Part shown: in pieces, positions 1 through 5,148 of the stretch
Layout: each line of letters begins with the position of its first letter
Numbering within the stretch: position 1 is the first letter of the stretch
From: Coriobacteriia bacterium
GTDB lineage: Bacteria > Actinomycetota > Coriobacteriia > Anaerosomatales > PALSA-660
Direction of reading: 5' to 3'
NCBI GenBank assembly: GCA_003133285.1
Contig: PKWR01000114.1
Coordinates: forward strand, 1 to 5,148
Length of the DNA: 5,148 bases
Notes under the pieces: model-generated
What the model was told of the DNA's origin: nothing
Database searches by the model: none
What the model saw: only the letters and a program-made list of their open reading frames with translations
Position numbers and translations under genes: made by a program

Positions 1-139
1 ACACGCCCTCGTGGGTCACGCACACGAGAACATCGCCCGCGAGTGGCAGCCTCGACTGGTCGACCATGTAGACGGCCTGCAGGCCGGTCGTTTCGTCGAC
101 AGCCCACCACAGTGTCTGCGGGATCGCCTCGATACCCAT
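1..139 (-). CDS. mtnA: S-methyl-5-thioribose-1-phosphate isomerase, N-terminal fragment (cut by window edge)
   Basis: Only the first 46 codons are present; the gene runs off the left edge. The peptide begins MGIEAIPQTLWW and continues to a YMVDQSRLPLAGDVLV segment. This matches the start of MtnA proteins, where a short strand ending in tryptophan is followed by an acidic-Gln-x-x-Leu-Pro signature (here D27-Q28, L31-P32). The family isomerises 5-methylthioribose 1-phosphate to 5-methylthioribulose 1-phosphate in the cytosolic methionine salvage pathway. The family's RGAP motif and catalytic Cys/Asp lie outside the window and cannot be checked. The ATG at 139 is preceded by GGAG (plus-strand 147-150) with a 7-nt spacer, which supports this start. 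The ahcY and phosphorylase genes nearby fit a SAM by-product recycling role. The main alternative is a related eIF2B-like sugar-phosphate isomerase, which the fragment cannot fully exclude. Confidence 0.75.
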   Translation of the reverse strand, partial: MGIEAIPQTLWWAVDETTGLQAVYMVDQSRLPLAGDVLVCVTHEGV

Positions 140-181
140 GTCTTGTCTCCGTCGCTCCGACGCGGAAGTCCTCGAACGGTG

Positions 182-210
182 AGTGTGGCCTAAGCGAGGC
201 CCGCGTTCAA
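182..210 (-). promoter_or_regulatory. Weak candidate promoter for mtnA
   Basis: On the minus strand TTGAAC (plus 205-210) resembles a -35 box. It is followed after 17 nt by CACACT (plus 182-187), a poor -10 box, about 43 nt upstream of the mtnA ATG. The spacing and position are right, but the -10 match is only about half of consensus. This is a guess from base pattern alone. Confidence 0.25.
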
Positions 211-227
211 CACACGAGAGCCGGATG

Positions 228-316
228 CCGATACCAGAAACGACGACTCCCATTCGGTCCCGCACGGCGCATACTACGAACCGTCGGTCCTCGGGCAGGC
301 CGGGACCGATACCAGA
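228..316. repeat. Short direct and inverted repeats in the divergent mtnA / membrane-protein intergenic region
   Basis: The 194-bp gap between the two divergent start codons holds an exact 11-bp direct repeat, CCGATACCAGA, at 228-238 and 306-316. A heptamer TCGGTCC occurs at 254-260 and 284-290, and its reverse complement GGACCGA at 303-309. The last two copies could form a 7-bp stem with a 12-nt loop. The arrangement could be an operator array serving one or both divergent genes, but short GC-rich repeats also arise by chance. Confidence 0.4.
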
Positions 317-321
317 CGGCG

Positions 322-327
322 AAGGAG
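322..327 (+). promoter_or_regulatory. Ribosome binding site of the membrane-protein gene
   Basis: AAGGAG lies 6 nt before the ATG at 334, a near-ideal Shine-Dalgarno arrangement. It decides this start over in-frame starts further upstream, which would add about 97 residues of non-hydrophobic, low-plausibility sequence. Confidence 0.8.
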
Positions 328-333
328 CAACGC

Positions 334-1008
334 ATGGCTGCGCGCCACCATCCGTACCGCAGGCTGTCCGACCATCTCATCCTCACGGCGGACGCGCTCC
401 TGCTCACTGTCTTCGCAGGCGCCATTCTCATCATGGCCAAAGACCTCGCCCAGATCCCGGCGGCTTGGGTCGATCCGATGGACGCCTTCCTGATCACGAT
501 GACACTGGCCTCGATGATCGGCGCGACGGCTTCATGGCTCCTCCACCGCCGGCCTGTCGGGCTTCGCGGACTGGGGATGCTGGCGGTGGGCCTCGTCGTG
601 GCGGCCTCCGCCTTCGTGGGCGCGCACGCCCTCATCACCCGGACCTCCGTCTCATCCCCCGGCACGGAACTCGTGCTCCTGATCGCGGCCCAGATCCTCG
701 GGCTCGCCGTCCTGCTGCCGCCGCTCGTCGCCGGCATGGCCGACCTCTTCCAGCCGAAGAAGCGCCGCTTCGACCCCGGTTCGATCGCGCGGCTCGCAGG
801 CTTGATCGCGCTCGTCGGGCTCATCGCGCTGCGCTTCCTTCCCGAGACGCAGGTGGATCCCGCAGCGGCTCACGTCAACGCCATGCTGGGTCTGTCCACG
901 ATCGCCGGCGGCCTGGGTGTGGGGATCGCCGACGCGATCCTCTACTTCAGCGACGGCCGGGCGCGACAGCGCAGCACCGCCGCGGCCGCCCCACCCGAGA
1001 CCGCCTGA
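334..1008 (+). CDS. Multi-pass membrane protein of unknown function
   Basis: This 224-residue protein is not recognised as a member of any named family. By eye it has about six hydrophobic segments, near residues 14-36, 49-70, 78-101, 111-138, 151-170 and 181-205. A basic, His/Arg-rich N-terminus (MAARHHPYRR) precedes the first. A basic loop (PKKRR at 141-145) follows segment 4 and a basic tail (GRARQR) follows the last. By the positive-inside rule this suggests both ends and the loop after segment 4 face the cytoplasm. The C-terminus is a low-complexity Ala/Pro stretch. No catalytic motif, nucleotide-binding loop or transporter signature is visible. The gene is divergent from mtnA and convergent with ahcY, so it has its own transcription unit inside the SAM-recycling neighbourhood. 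A transport role for purines, methionine or related compounds would be speculation from context only. The start is set by AAGGAG at 322-327. Confidence 0.75.
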   Translation: MAARHHPYRRLSDHLILTADALLLTVFAGAILIMAKDLAQIPAAWVDPMDAFLITMTLASMIGATASWLLHRRPVGLRGLGMLAVGLVVAASAFVGAHALITRTSVSSPGTELVLLIAAQILGLAVLLPPLVAGMADLFQPKKRRFDPGSIARLAGLIALVGLIALRFLPETQVDPAAAHVNAMLGLSTIAGGLGVGIADAILYFSDGRARQRSTAAAAPPETA

Positions 1009-1025
1009 GACACACCCGTGACGCA

Positions 1026-1055
1026 GAACGGCCCCGCGCACTCGCGGGGCCGTTC
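1026..1055. terminator. Shared hairpin terminator between convergent genes
   Basis: A perfect 13-bp inverted repeat (1026-1038 with 1043-1055, core GGCCCCGCG / CGCGGGGCC) encloses a CACT tetraloop. It sits 17 nt after the stop of the plus-strand membrane gene and 35 nt after the stop of the minus-strand ahcY. The position suggests bidirectional termination. There is no strong T-tract on either side, so it may act with Rho or simply as a 3'-end stabiliser. Confidence 0.7.
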
Positions 1056-1090
1056 GCTGTCACACGCCACGAACGCGGGCGGACGGTCGG

Positions 1091-2350
1091 CTAGACCGTT
1101 CCCTCGTTCCAGGACGCGAGGTACTTCTCCTGCTCGGGCGTGAGCGTATCGATGTGCACGCCCATGCTCTCCAGCTTGAGCTTCGCGATGTTGGCGTCGA
1201 TGTCCGCCGGCACCGGGTAGACGCCCGGCTCCAGCGACGCGTGGTTCTTTACCATGTACTCGGCGGACAGTGCCTGGTTCGCGAAGGACATGTCCATGAC
1301 CGAGGCGGGGTGGCCCTCTGCGCACGACAGGTTGACGAGGCGACCGTCGGCCAGCAGGTAGATGTGACGGCCGTCCGCGAGGGTGAACTCCTCGACCAGC
1401 GGACGGACCTCCCGGGTCGACACCGCCATGTCGCGAAGATGGGAGATGGCGATCTCGCAGTTGAAGTGCCCCGAGTTGGCGAGGATCGCACCGTCCTTCA
1501 TGACCTCGAACGCCGCCGTGTCGATGACGTTGAGGTCGCCGGTGACGGTGAGCCAGATGTCCGCGACAGCCGCGGCCTCGGCCGAGGGCATCACGCGATA
1601 ACCGTCCATGACCGCCTCGAGCGCCTTGAGCGGGTCGACCTCGCAGACGATCACGTTGCCGCCGAGGCCGTCGGCGCGCATCGCGATGCCGCGTCCGCAC
1701 CACCCGTAGCCGGTCACGACGACGGTGCGGCCGGCGATCAGGCGGTTGGTGGCGCGGATGACGCCGTCGATCGTCGACTGGCCGGTCCCGTACCGGTTGT
1801 CGAACAGGTGCTTGGTGTTCGCATCGTTGACCGACACGATCGGGAACTTGAGGGCGCCGTCGGCGGCCATGGCGCGCAGGCGGATGACGCCGGTGGTCGT
1901 CTCCTCGGTGCCGCCGATGATGTCGGCGAGCGCCTCGGGCCGCTCGGCGTGGACGCGGCCCACGACATCCGCGCCATCGTCCATCGTGATGTTCGGCTTG
2001 TGGTCGATCGCCGCGTCGACGTGCTTGTAGTAGGTCTCGGTGTCCTCGCCCTTGATGGCGTAGGTGCGAACGCCGTAGTGGAGCACGAGCGCCGCGGCGA
2101 CGTCGTCCTGCGTGGAGAGCGGGTTGCTCGCGCACAGGACGATGTCCGCTCCGCCCGCCTTCAGCGTGCGCATCAGGTTCGCGGTCTCGGTCGTGACGTG
2201 CAGGCAGGCGGAGATGCGCATGCCCGCGAGCGGCTTCTCGGCTTCGAAGCGCGTGCGGATGGACGCCAGCACGGGCATGTCGGCGTCGGCCCATTCGATG
2301 CGGGCGCGGCCGGCATCGGCGAGGGCGAGGTCCTTGACGTGGTGATCCAT
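1091..2350 (-). CDS. ahcY: Adenosylhomocysteinase family protein (S-adenosyl- or S-inosyl-homocysteine hydrolase)
   Basis: The 419-residue cytosolic NAD-dependent enzyme reversibly hydrolyses S-adenosylhomocysteine to homocysteine and adenosine, relieving product inhibition of methyltransferases. Visible motifs in order are: the N-terminal substrate region ACLHVTTETANL (48-59), a DDGADVV block (124-130), GGTEETTTGV (146-155), and the substrate/NAD segment with K180 and D184-N185 followed by YGTGQS. Next come the Rossmann turn G214-x-G216-x-x-G219, an acidic E237 after the second strand for NAD ribose, NSGHFN with H295, and GHPASVMDMSFANQ (346-359). K180, D184, N185 and H295 align with human K186, D190, N191 and H301. 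The protein ends at EKYLASWNEGTV and lacks the Lys...Tyr tail that in human-type enzymes reaches the neighbouring subunit's NAD; this short form is known from archaea and Thermotoga. ATG 2350 is chosen over an upstream ATG at 2494, which would overlap the phosphorylase gene. It lies 64 nt after that gene's stop, so the two are probably co-transcribed. Confidence 0.95.
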   Translation of the reverse strand: MDHHVKDLALADAGRARIEWADADMPVLASIRTRFEAEKPLAGMRISACLHVTTETANLMRTLKAGGADIVLCASNPLSTQDDVAAALVLHYGVRTYAIKGEDTETYYKHVDAAIDHKPNITMDDGADVVGRVHAERPEALADIIGGTEETTTGVIRLRAMAADGALKFPIVSVNDANTKHLFDNRYGTGQSTIDGVIRATNRLIAGRTVVVTGYGWCGRGIAMRADGLGGNVIVCEVDPLKALEAVMDGYRVMPSAEAAAVADIWLTVTGDLNVIDTAAFEVMKDGAILANSGHFNCEIAISHLRDMAVSTREVRPLVEEFTLADGRHIYLLADGRLVNLSCAEGHPASVMDMSFANQALSAEYMVKNHASLEPGVYPVPADIDANIAKLKLESMGVHIDTLTPEQEKYLASWNEGTV

Positions 2351-2363
2351 GGCGATATCGACG

Positions 2364-2370
2364 CTCCTTC
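2364..2370 (-). promoter_or_regulatory. Ribosome binding site of ahcY with unusually long spacer
   Basis: On the minus strand GAAGGAG precedes the ahcY ATG by 13 nt, longer than the usual 5-9. The spacer contains the palindrome CGATATCG (2353-2360). No in-frame ATG, GTG or TTG lies closer, and family alignment supports the ATG at 2350, so the long spacer appears real and may lower translation. Confidence 0.6.
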
Positions 2371-2391
2371 GGTGTTCTGCTGTCTTCGGGA

Positions 2392-2409
2392 CGCGCGAGG
2401 AGTCGCGCG
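2392..2409 (-). other. Intercistronic hairpin between phosphorylase gene and ahcY
   Basis: A perfect 7-bp stem CGCGCGA / TCGCGCG begins 5 nt after the phosphorylase stop codon and encloses a 4-nt loop that reads CTCC in the transcript. No T-tract follows, so full termination is unlikely. It could protect the upstream message's 3' end. The CTCC(T) loop is complementary to AGGAG of the ahcY ribosome binding site about 20 nt downstream. Function is inferred only. Confidence 0.45.
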
Positions 2410-2414
2410 GGGGC

Positions 2415-3230
2415 TCACAACCGGGCGAGTATACCAGTGACCAACCCGGCCATAGCGGGGGTGCCCGCTTCCACCGCGGCGAGGACTTCCGCATGGGTCT
2501 CGGTCAGACCGGCGCAGTTGGCGATGAGCGAGAAACCGGCGATCTCCATGCCGGCGTGGCGAGCGACGATGACTTCGGGGATCGTCGACATGCCTACGGC
2601 GTCGGCGCCGATCGTCCGAAGGTAGCGCGTCTCAGCCGCAGTCTCGAAGACCGGGCCCGGGACCCCTGCGTACACGCCCTCCGCCAGATCGGTCCCCTGC
2701 TCCCTCGCCACCGTGCGGGCAAGCTCGCACAGGCGCGGGCTGTACGCATCCGCCATCGGCGGAAAGCGGACACCGATCTGGTCGAGGTTGGGCCCTATCA
2801 GCGGATTGACGCCCATGAGGTTGATGTGGTCGGTGATCATCATGGTCTGCCCGACCCGCAGGTGCGTGGCTATGCCGCCGGCGGCGTTCGTGACGATCAG
2901 CAGCCGACACCCTAGAGCGGCAGCGGCCCTGACCGGCAGCACGACACGATCGATGGGGTGCCCTTCGTAGAGGTGCAGCCGCCCGGACATCGCCATGACG
3001 GCCACGGACCCGATCCTGCCGAAGACGAAACGTCCCGCATGACCGATCACGTTGGAGTCAGCGAAGCCGGGAAGCGCCGCGAAGGGAGCCTCGGCGACGA
3101 CTTCCATGCCGTCGATCACGGCGCCCAGCCCGCTGCCCAGCACGACAAGGACCTCGGGTATCAGGCCGCCGCTCAGCGACTCGATCTCGTTGGCGGCGTG
3201 ACGGATCGCAGAGAGCCGTTCATCGGTCAT
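2415..3230 (-). CDS. punA: Purine nucleoside phosphorylase, trimeric (6-oxopurine) type
   Basis: The 271-residue enzyme cleaves inosine or guanosine with phosphate to the free base and ribose 1-phosphate. The length is normal for trimeric PNPs. Motifs in order are: phosphate loop LGSGLG (31-36, S33), GHAGRF (63-68, H64), SGRLHLYEGH (82-91) with R84, H86 and Y88, TNAAGG (114-119), and DHINLMGVNPLIGPN (134-148). They are followed by GPVFETAAE (192-200, F195 and E196), VGMST (212-216, M214), SLIAN (234-238) and THAEVL (245-250). S33, H64, R84, H86, Y88, E196, N238 and H246 align with human S33, H64, R84, H86, Y88, E201, N243 and H257. Asn at 238 favours 6-oxopurines, and His at 246 favours a free 5'-hydroxyl; a methylthioadenosine phosphorylase has Asp and hydrophobic residues there. 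ATG 3230 has GGAG (plus 3237-3240) 6 nt upstream. The gene follows the SpoIID-like gene by 98 nt and precedes ahcY by 64 nt. No clear promoter is seen upstream. Confidence 0.95.
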   Translation of the reverse strand: MTDERLSAIRHAANEIESLSGGLIPEVLVVLGSGLGAVIDGMEVVAEAPFAALPGFADSNVIGHAGRFVFGRIGSVAVMAMSGRLHLYEGHPIDRVVLPVRAAAALGCRLLIVTNAAGGIATHLRVGQTMMITDHINLMGVNPLIGPNLDQIGVRFPPMADAYSPRLCELARTVAREQGTDLAEGVYAGVPGPVFETAAETRYLRTIGADAVGMSTIPEVIVARHAGMEIAGFSLIANCAGLTETHAEVLAAVEAGTPAMAGLVTGILARL

Positions 3231-3328
3231 GGGAGACTCCTCGGGCCTGGATCGGGCGGCAGTTGTACCGGAATGCTCACAGAGTGGACTTACCCATCAG
3301 CGGACTGCAGTCGTGCACGCGCGAAGCG

Positions 3329-5148
3329 TCACGGCGCGGGCACGAGGACATCGTACGCGTCGACCCCCACGTAGTGCCCTGATGCTCTCGGGTTGCGCGT
3401 GCCCGTCGGTCTGATCCTCACCGTGTGCGTGCCAGCGGACAGCATGGCCGAGGTCCACAGCGTCTGCCGGTAGAGCACCTTGGACGAGTACAGGTCGATC
3501 ACGACCGCCGCGCCGCCGTCGATGCTGACGTAGGCCTTCCCGAAGGTCGGACCACGCTTGCCGATCCATCTGATGCGCGCACCGCTCGTCGTGAAGGTGG
3601 CCCGTGCTGTGGTGGAGCGCGTGTAGCGGTAGCTGCCGCCGGAGAGGCTCGTCTCCCGCTTCAGCGTCCAGCTGCCCGAGAAGGCGACCGCCGACGAGGT
3701 CTGCTCGAAGCGCTTCCAGACGGGCGGCTTGGGCGGTGGCGTCTGCAGGAGCTTCCCGAGTATGTCGAATGCGTCCACGCTCACGTCCGAGCCCGTTGCC
3801 GACGCGTCGTGGGTGCCGAGGACCGTGATCACCAGCGTGTGCGTCGCGTCGGCCGACAGACCGGTCTTGGACCACAGCGTCTTCTTGTACGCCCACGACG
3901 TCGAGTACAGGCTGACCGTCACCGGCCGCGTCCCGTCGATCGACACCTGGGCGCGGCCGAACGATGGCGCCTTCGCGCCGATCCACGCGATGGAACTCCC
4001 CTTGAAGGTCACCGTCACCGAGGAGCCGGCGACCCCGGTCCGCCTGTGGCTGCCGCCCGACAGGGCGGTGCTCGAATAGGTCGCGAACGACCCGGACCAG
4101 CCGAGGCGGGCGTCGGTCTGCTCGAAGCGGGCCGGGACGGGCGCAGGTGGTGTCTTGAGCGTCACGGTGAACGCGGAGGACTTCAGCTCGAGCGCGTGCT
4201 GGAACTCGGTGCCCCGGATCGTCGTGCTCGCGCCGTTCGACCACGTGAACACGACGTAGCGCACCCAGCCCGACGTCCCCGGCTTGAGGGTCACCTTGGT
4301 GATGGTCGCGGGCGACGCGGCGGAGGCCGACGGGTAGTCCGACCTGATCTTCGCAGCGAGCGCGCTTCCGGAGATGTCCGTGGCGGGCCAGCGGTAGTTC
4401 GGGCTGGAGGTGTCGGCGTCGACCACGCTGGTGTAGTAGACGGGCGACGACACGTCCGCCGCGTCCGTGAACCACACGTCCTTGATGTTGGCGGTCCGGC
4501 CCCCGGTGCTCGACGAGAAGAAGGTCTGGACGACGGTCGAGCCGTACACCACGACCTGTCCCGCGGTCGCCGAGACCGCTTGGTTGGTGCGCGCGGTCTC
4601 GTGCACGTTGTGCGACGCGTCGCCGCACGATGCTCCGTTGTACATCTGCGAGCTGGTCGTGCAGTAGAGCGTCGACCCGCTCAGCGCCGAGCCGTAGGCG
4701 TAGCTCCGGGCCGCGACGGCCTGCGCCTTGAGCGCCTCCATCGGCCACCCCGAGGGGCTCTCCCGCGGCACGACACCCTGGACGTACTGGTCCATCGAGA
4801 CGTAGTCGATCGCGTGTCCCGTGGAGGCGGTGGTCGTCGCCGGCACGAATCGCACATGCCCGCGCCACACGACGTCGCCGTCGTTGTACGGGCCGCTGCT
4901 GGTGAGGAGTTGCACCTTCGAGCGCCCGACCGAGTCCGTGGACGCCGTGACGGGACCCTTGAACGGCCGCAGCGTCGCACCCGCGACGTGGGTCTTGGTG
5001 ACGGAGTCGTAGCGGTCAGCGCGCAGGAGGGCCTGGCCCTTCGAGAAGGTGACCCACACGCTCAGGCCTCGCGTGACCTCGACGCTGTTGCCGGGATCGT
5101 AGAGGCCCGTCATCGTCAGCGTGGTATCGGAGCTCCCGGCGCGCAGGC
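3329..5148 (-). CDS. SpoIID/LytB-domain cell-wall protein with two C-terminal repeat modules, 5' end beyond window
   Basis: The frame is open to the right edge, so the true start and any signal peptide are missing; about 605 residues are seen. Positions here count from the internal Met at 5113. A SpoIID/LytB domain covers roughly residues 85-305. It includes DYVSMDQYVQGVVPRE (103-118), whose E118 matches the catalytic Glu of SpoIID, then WPMEALKAQAVAARSYAYG (123-141), MYNG (157-160) and the SSSTGGRT motif (200-207). C151 and C163 flank the MYNG segment and might form a disulfide. Bacillus SpoIID is a lytic transglycosylase that cuts peptide-free glycan strands during engulfment; in other bacteria the domain occurs in secreted wall-modifying proteins, and sporulation cannot be inferred here. 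Proline-rich linkers (321-328, 457-467) separate two similar modules at 329-452 and 468-590, probably for wall or glycan binding. Export is inferred from the domain type. Confidence 0.88.
   Translation of the reverse strand, partial: LRAGSSDTTLTMTGLYDPGNSVEVTRGLSVWVTFSKGQALLRADRYDSVTKTHVAGATLRPFKGPVTASTDSVGRSKVQLLTSSGPYNDGDVVWRGHVRFVPATTTASTGHAIDYVSMDQYVQGVVPRESPSGWPMEALKAQAVAARSYAYGSALSGSTLYCTTSSQMYNGASCGDASHNVHETARTNQAVSATAGQVVVYGSTVVQTFFSSSTGGRTANIKDVWFTDAADVSSPVYYTSVVDADTSSPNYRWPATDISGSALAAKIRSDYPSASAASPATITKVTLKPGTSGWVRYVVFTWSNGASTTIRGTEFQHALELKSSAFTVTLKTPPAPVPARFEQTDARLGWSGSFATYSSTALSGGSHRRTGVAGSSVTVTFKGSSIAWIGAKAPSFGRAQVSIDGTRPVTVSLYSTSWAYKKTLWSKTGLSADATHTLVITVLGTHDASATGSDVSVDAFDILGKLLQTPPPKPPVWKRFEQTSSAVAFSGSWTLKRETSLSGGSYRYTRSTTARATFTTSGARIRWIGKRGPTFGKAYVSIDGGAAVVIDLYSSKVLYRQTLWTSAMLSAGTHTVRIRPTGTRNPRASGHYVGVDAYDVLVPAP
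3344..3712 (-). repeat. Second of two C-terminal modules in the SpoIID-like protein
   Basis: This encodes about 123 residues starting RFEQTSSAVAFSGS, with the matching landmarks LSGGS, WIG, FGKAYVSIDG, LYS, TLW and VDAYD. Only four residues (VPAP) follow before the stop. The protein therefore ends directly after the module, with no sorting signal or membrane anchor at the C-terminus. Confidence 0.75.
3758..4129 (-). repeat. First of two C-terminal modules in the SpoIID-like protein
   Basis: This encodes about 124 residues starting RFEQTDARLGWSGS. Landmarks are LSGGS, WIG, FGRAQVSIDG, LYS, TLW and VDAFD. It aligns almost without gaps to the second module at roughly 40% identity by eye. The alternating hydrophobic pattern suggests a beta-sandwich, perhaps carbohydrate-binding. 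Confidence 0.75.

Noticed and set aside
43..333. N-terminal extension of the membrane protein to an upstream ATG
   Set aside because: The extension is Arg-rich, overlaps the mtnA start region, and the ATG at 334 has an ideal AAGGAG 6 nt upstream just before the first hydrophobic segment.
942..2294. A 450-codon minus-strand frame overlapping ahcY in another frame
   Set aside because: Its product is an Arg/His/Gly-rich sequence typical of a frame-shifted reading of the real ahcY, and it covers the terminator and part of the membrane-protein gene.
2351..2414. SAH riboswitch upstream of ahcY
   Set aside because: The 64-nt gap contains only a simple 7-bp hairpin and the ribosome binding site. 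The GGAGCG stretch recalls part of the riboswitch consensus, but the conserved pseudoknot architecture is not present.
1154..2440. A 428-codon open frame on the plus strand opposite ahcY
   Set aside because: It is antisense to a gene with full family motifs. Its product is an Arg/Asp/Val-rich repetitive composition typical of shadow frames in GC-rich DNA, with no recognisable domain.
2351..2494. Upstream start for ahcY at 2494
   Set aside because: It would overlap the 3' end of the phosphorylase gene and add 48 residues unlike any AhcY N-terminus; the ATG at 2350 has a GAAGGAG upstream and fits the family start.
3303..3319. Two abutting palindromes, GACTGCAGTC (3303-3312) and CGTGCACG (3312-3319), just after the SpoIID-like stop
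   Set aside because: Both are perfect palindromes with no room for a loop and no T-tract follows, so they do not support a terminator. They are noted only as restriction-site-like sequence.
3297..4868. A 523-codon minus-strand frame overlapping the SpoIID-like gene
   Set aside because: It is Arg/Asp/Gly-rich without motifs, whereas the alternative frame holds a clear SpoIID domain and two repeat modules.
5111..5113. ATG at 5113 as the start of the SpoIID-like gene
   Set aside because: The frame stays open to the window edge with plausible coding (LRAGSSDTTLT before this Met), no good ribosome binding site is seen, and a signal peptide is expected further upstream.

Overview
The window is GC-rich double-stranded DNA, densely coded, and most plausibly from a deep-branching actinobacterial lineage of the Coriobacteriia/OPB41 type. 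This is inferred from the GC-rich codon use, the short AhcY, and a SpoIID/LytB-domain protein carrying tandem beta-rich modules of a kind I associate with secreted proteins of that group. No sequence search was possible, so the taxonomy is only a suggestion.

Layout, left to right. (1) 1-139, minus strand: the N-terminal end of mtnA (methylthioribose-1-phosphate isomerase), cut by the window edge. (2) 140-333: a divergent intergenic region with short direct and inverted repeats and a weak candidate promoter. (3) 334-1008, plus strand: an unrecognised membrane protein of 224 residues with about six hydrophobic segments. (4) 1026-1055: a 13-bp GC-rich hairpin between two convergent genes, probably a shared terminator. 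(5) 1091-2350, minus strand: ahcY (adenosylhomocysteinase family, short form). (6) 2415-3230, minus strand: a trimeric-type purine nucleoside phosphorylase. (7) 3329-5148, minus strand: a SpoIID/LytB-domain protein with two C-terminal repeat modules, whose N-terminus lies beyond the right edge.

Functionally, the left and middle parts form a neighbourhood for recycling the by-products of S-adenosylmethionine (SAM). AhcY splits the methylation by-product S-adenosylhomocysteine (or possibly its deaminated form) into homocysteine and a nucleoside. The phosphorylase, encoded just upstream in the same direction, can remove the nucleoside by phosphorolysis. MtnA handles the 5-methylthioribose-1-phosphate that comes from methylthioadenosine. 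The phosphorylase carries residues expected for 6-oxopurine nucleosides with a free 5'-hydroxyl (Asn238, His246), not those of a methylthioadenosine phosphorylase. It therefore fits inosine better than adenosine or methylthioadenosine, and a deaminated (inosyl) recycling route is worth testing. The SpoIID-like protein is a cell-envelope gene with no obvious metabolic link to the others. No RNA genes, mobile elements, CRISPR arrays or clearly new system were seen.
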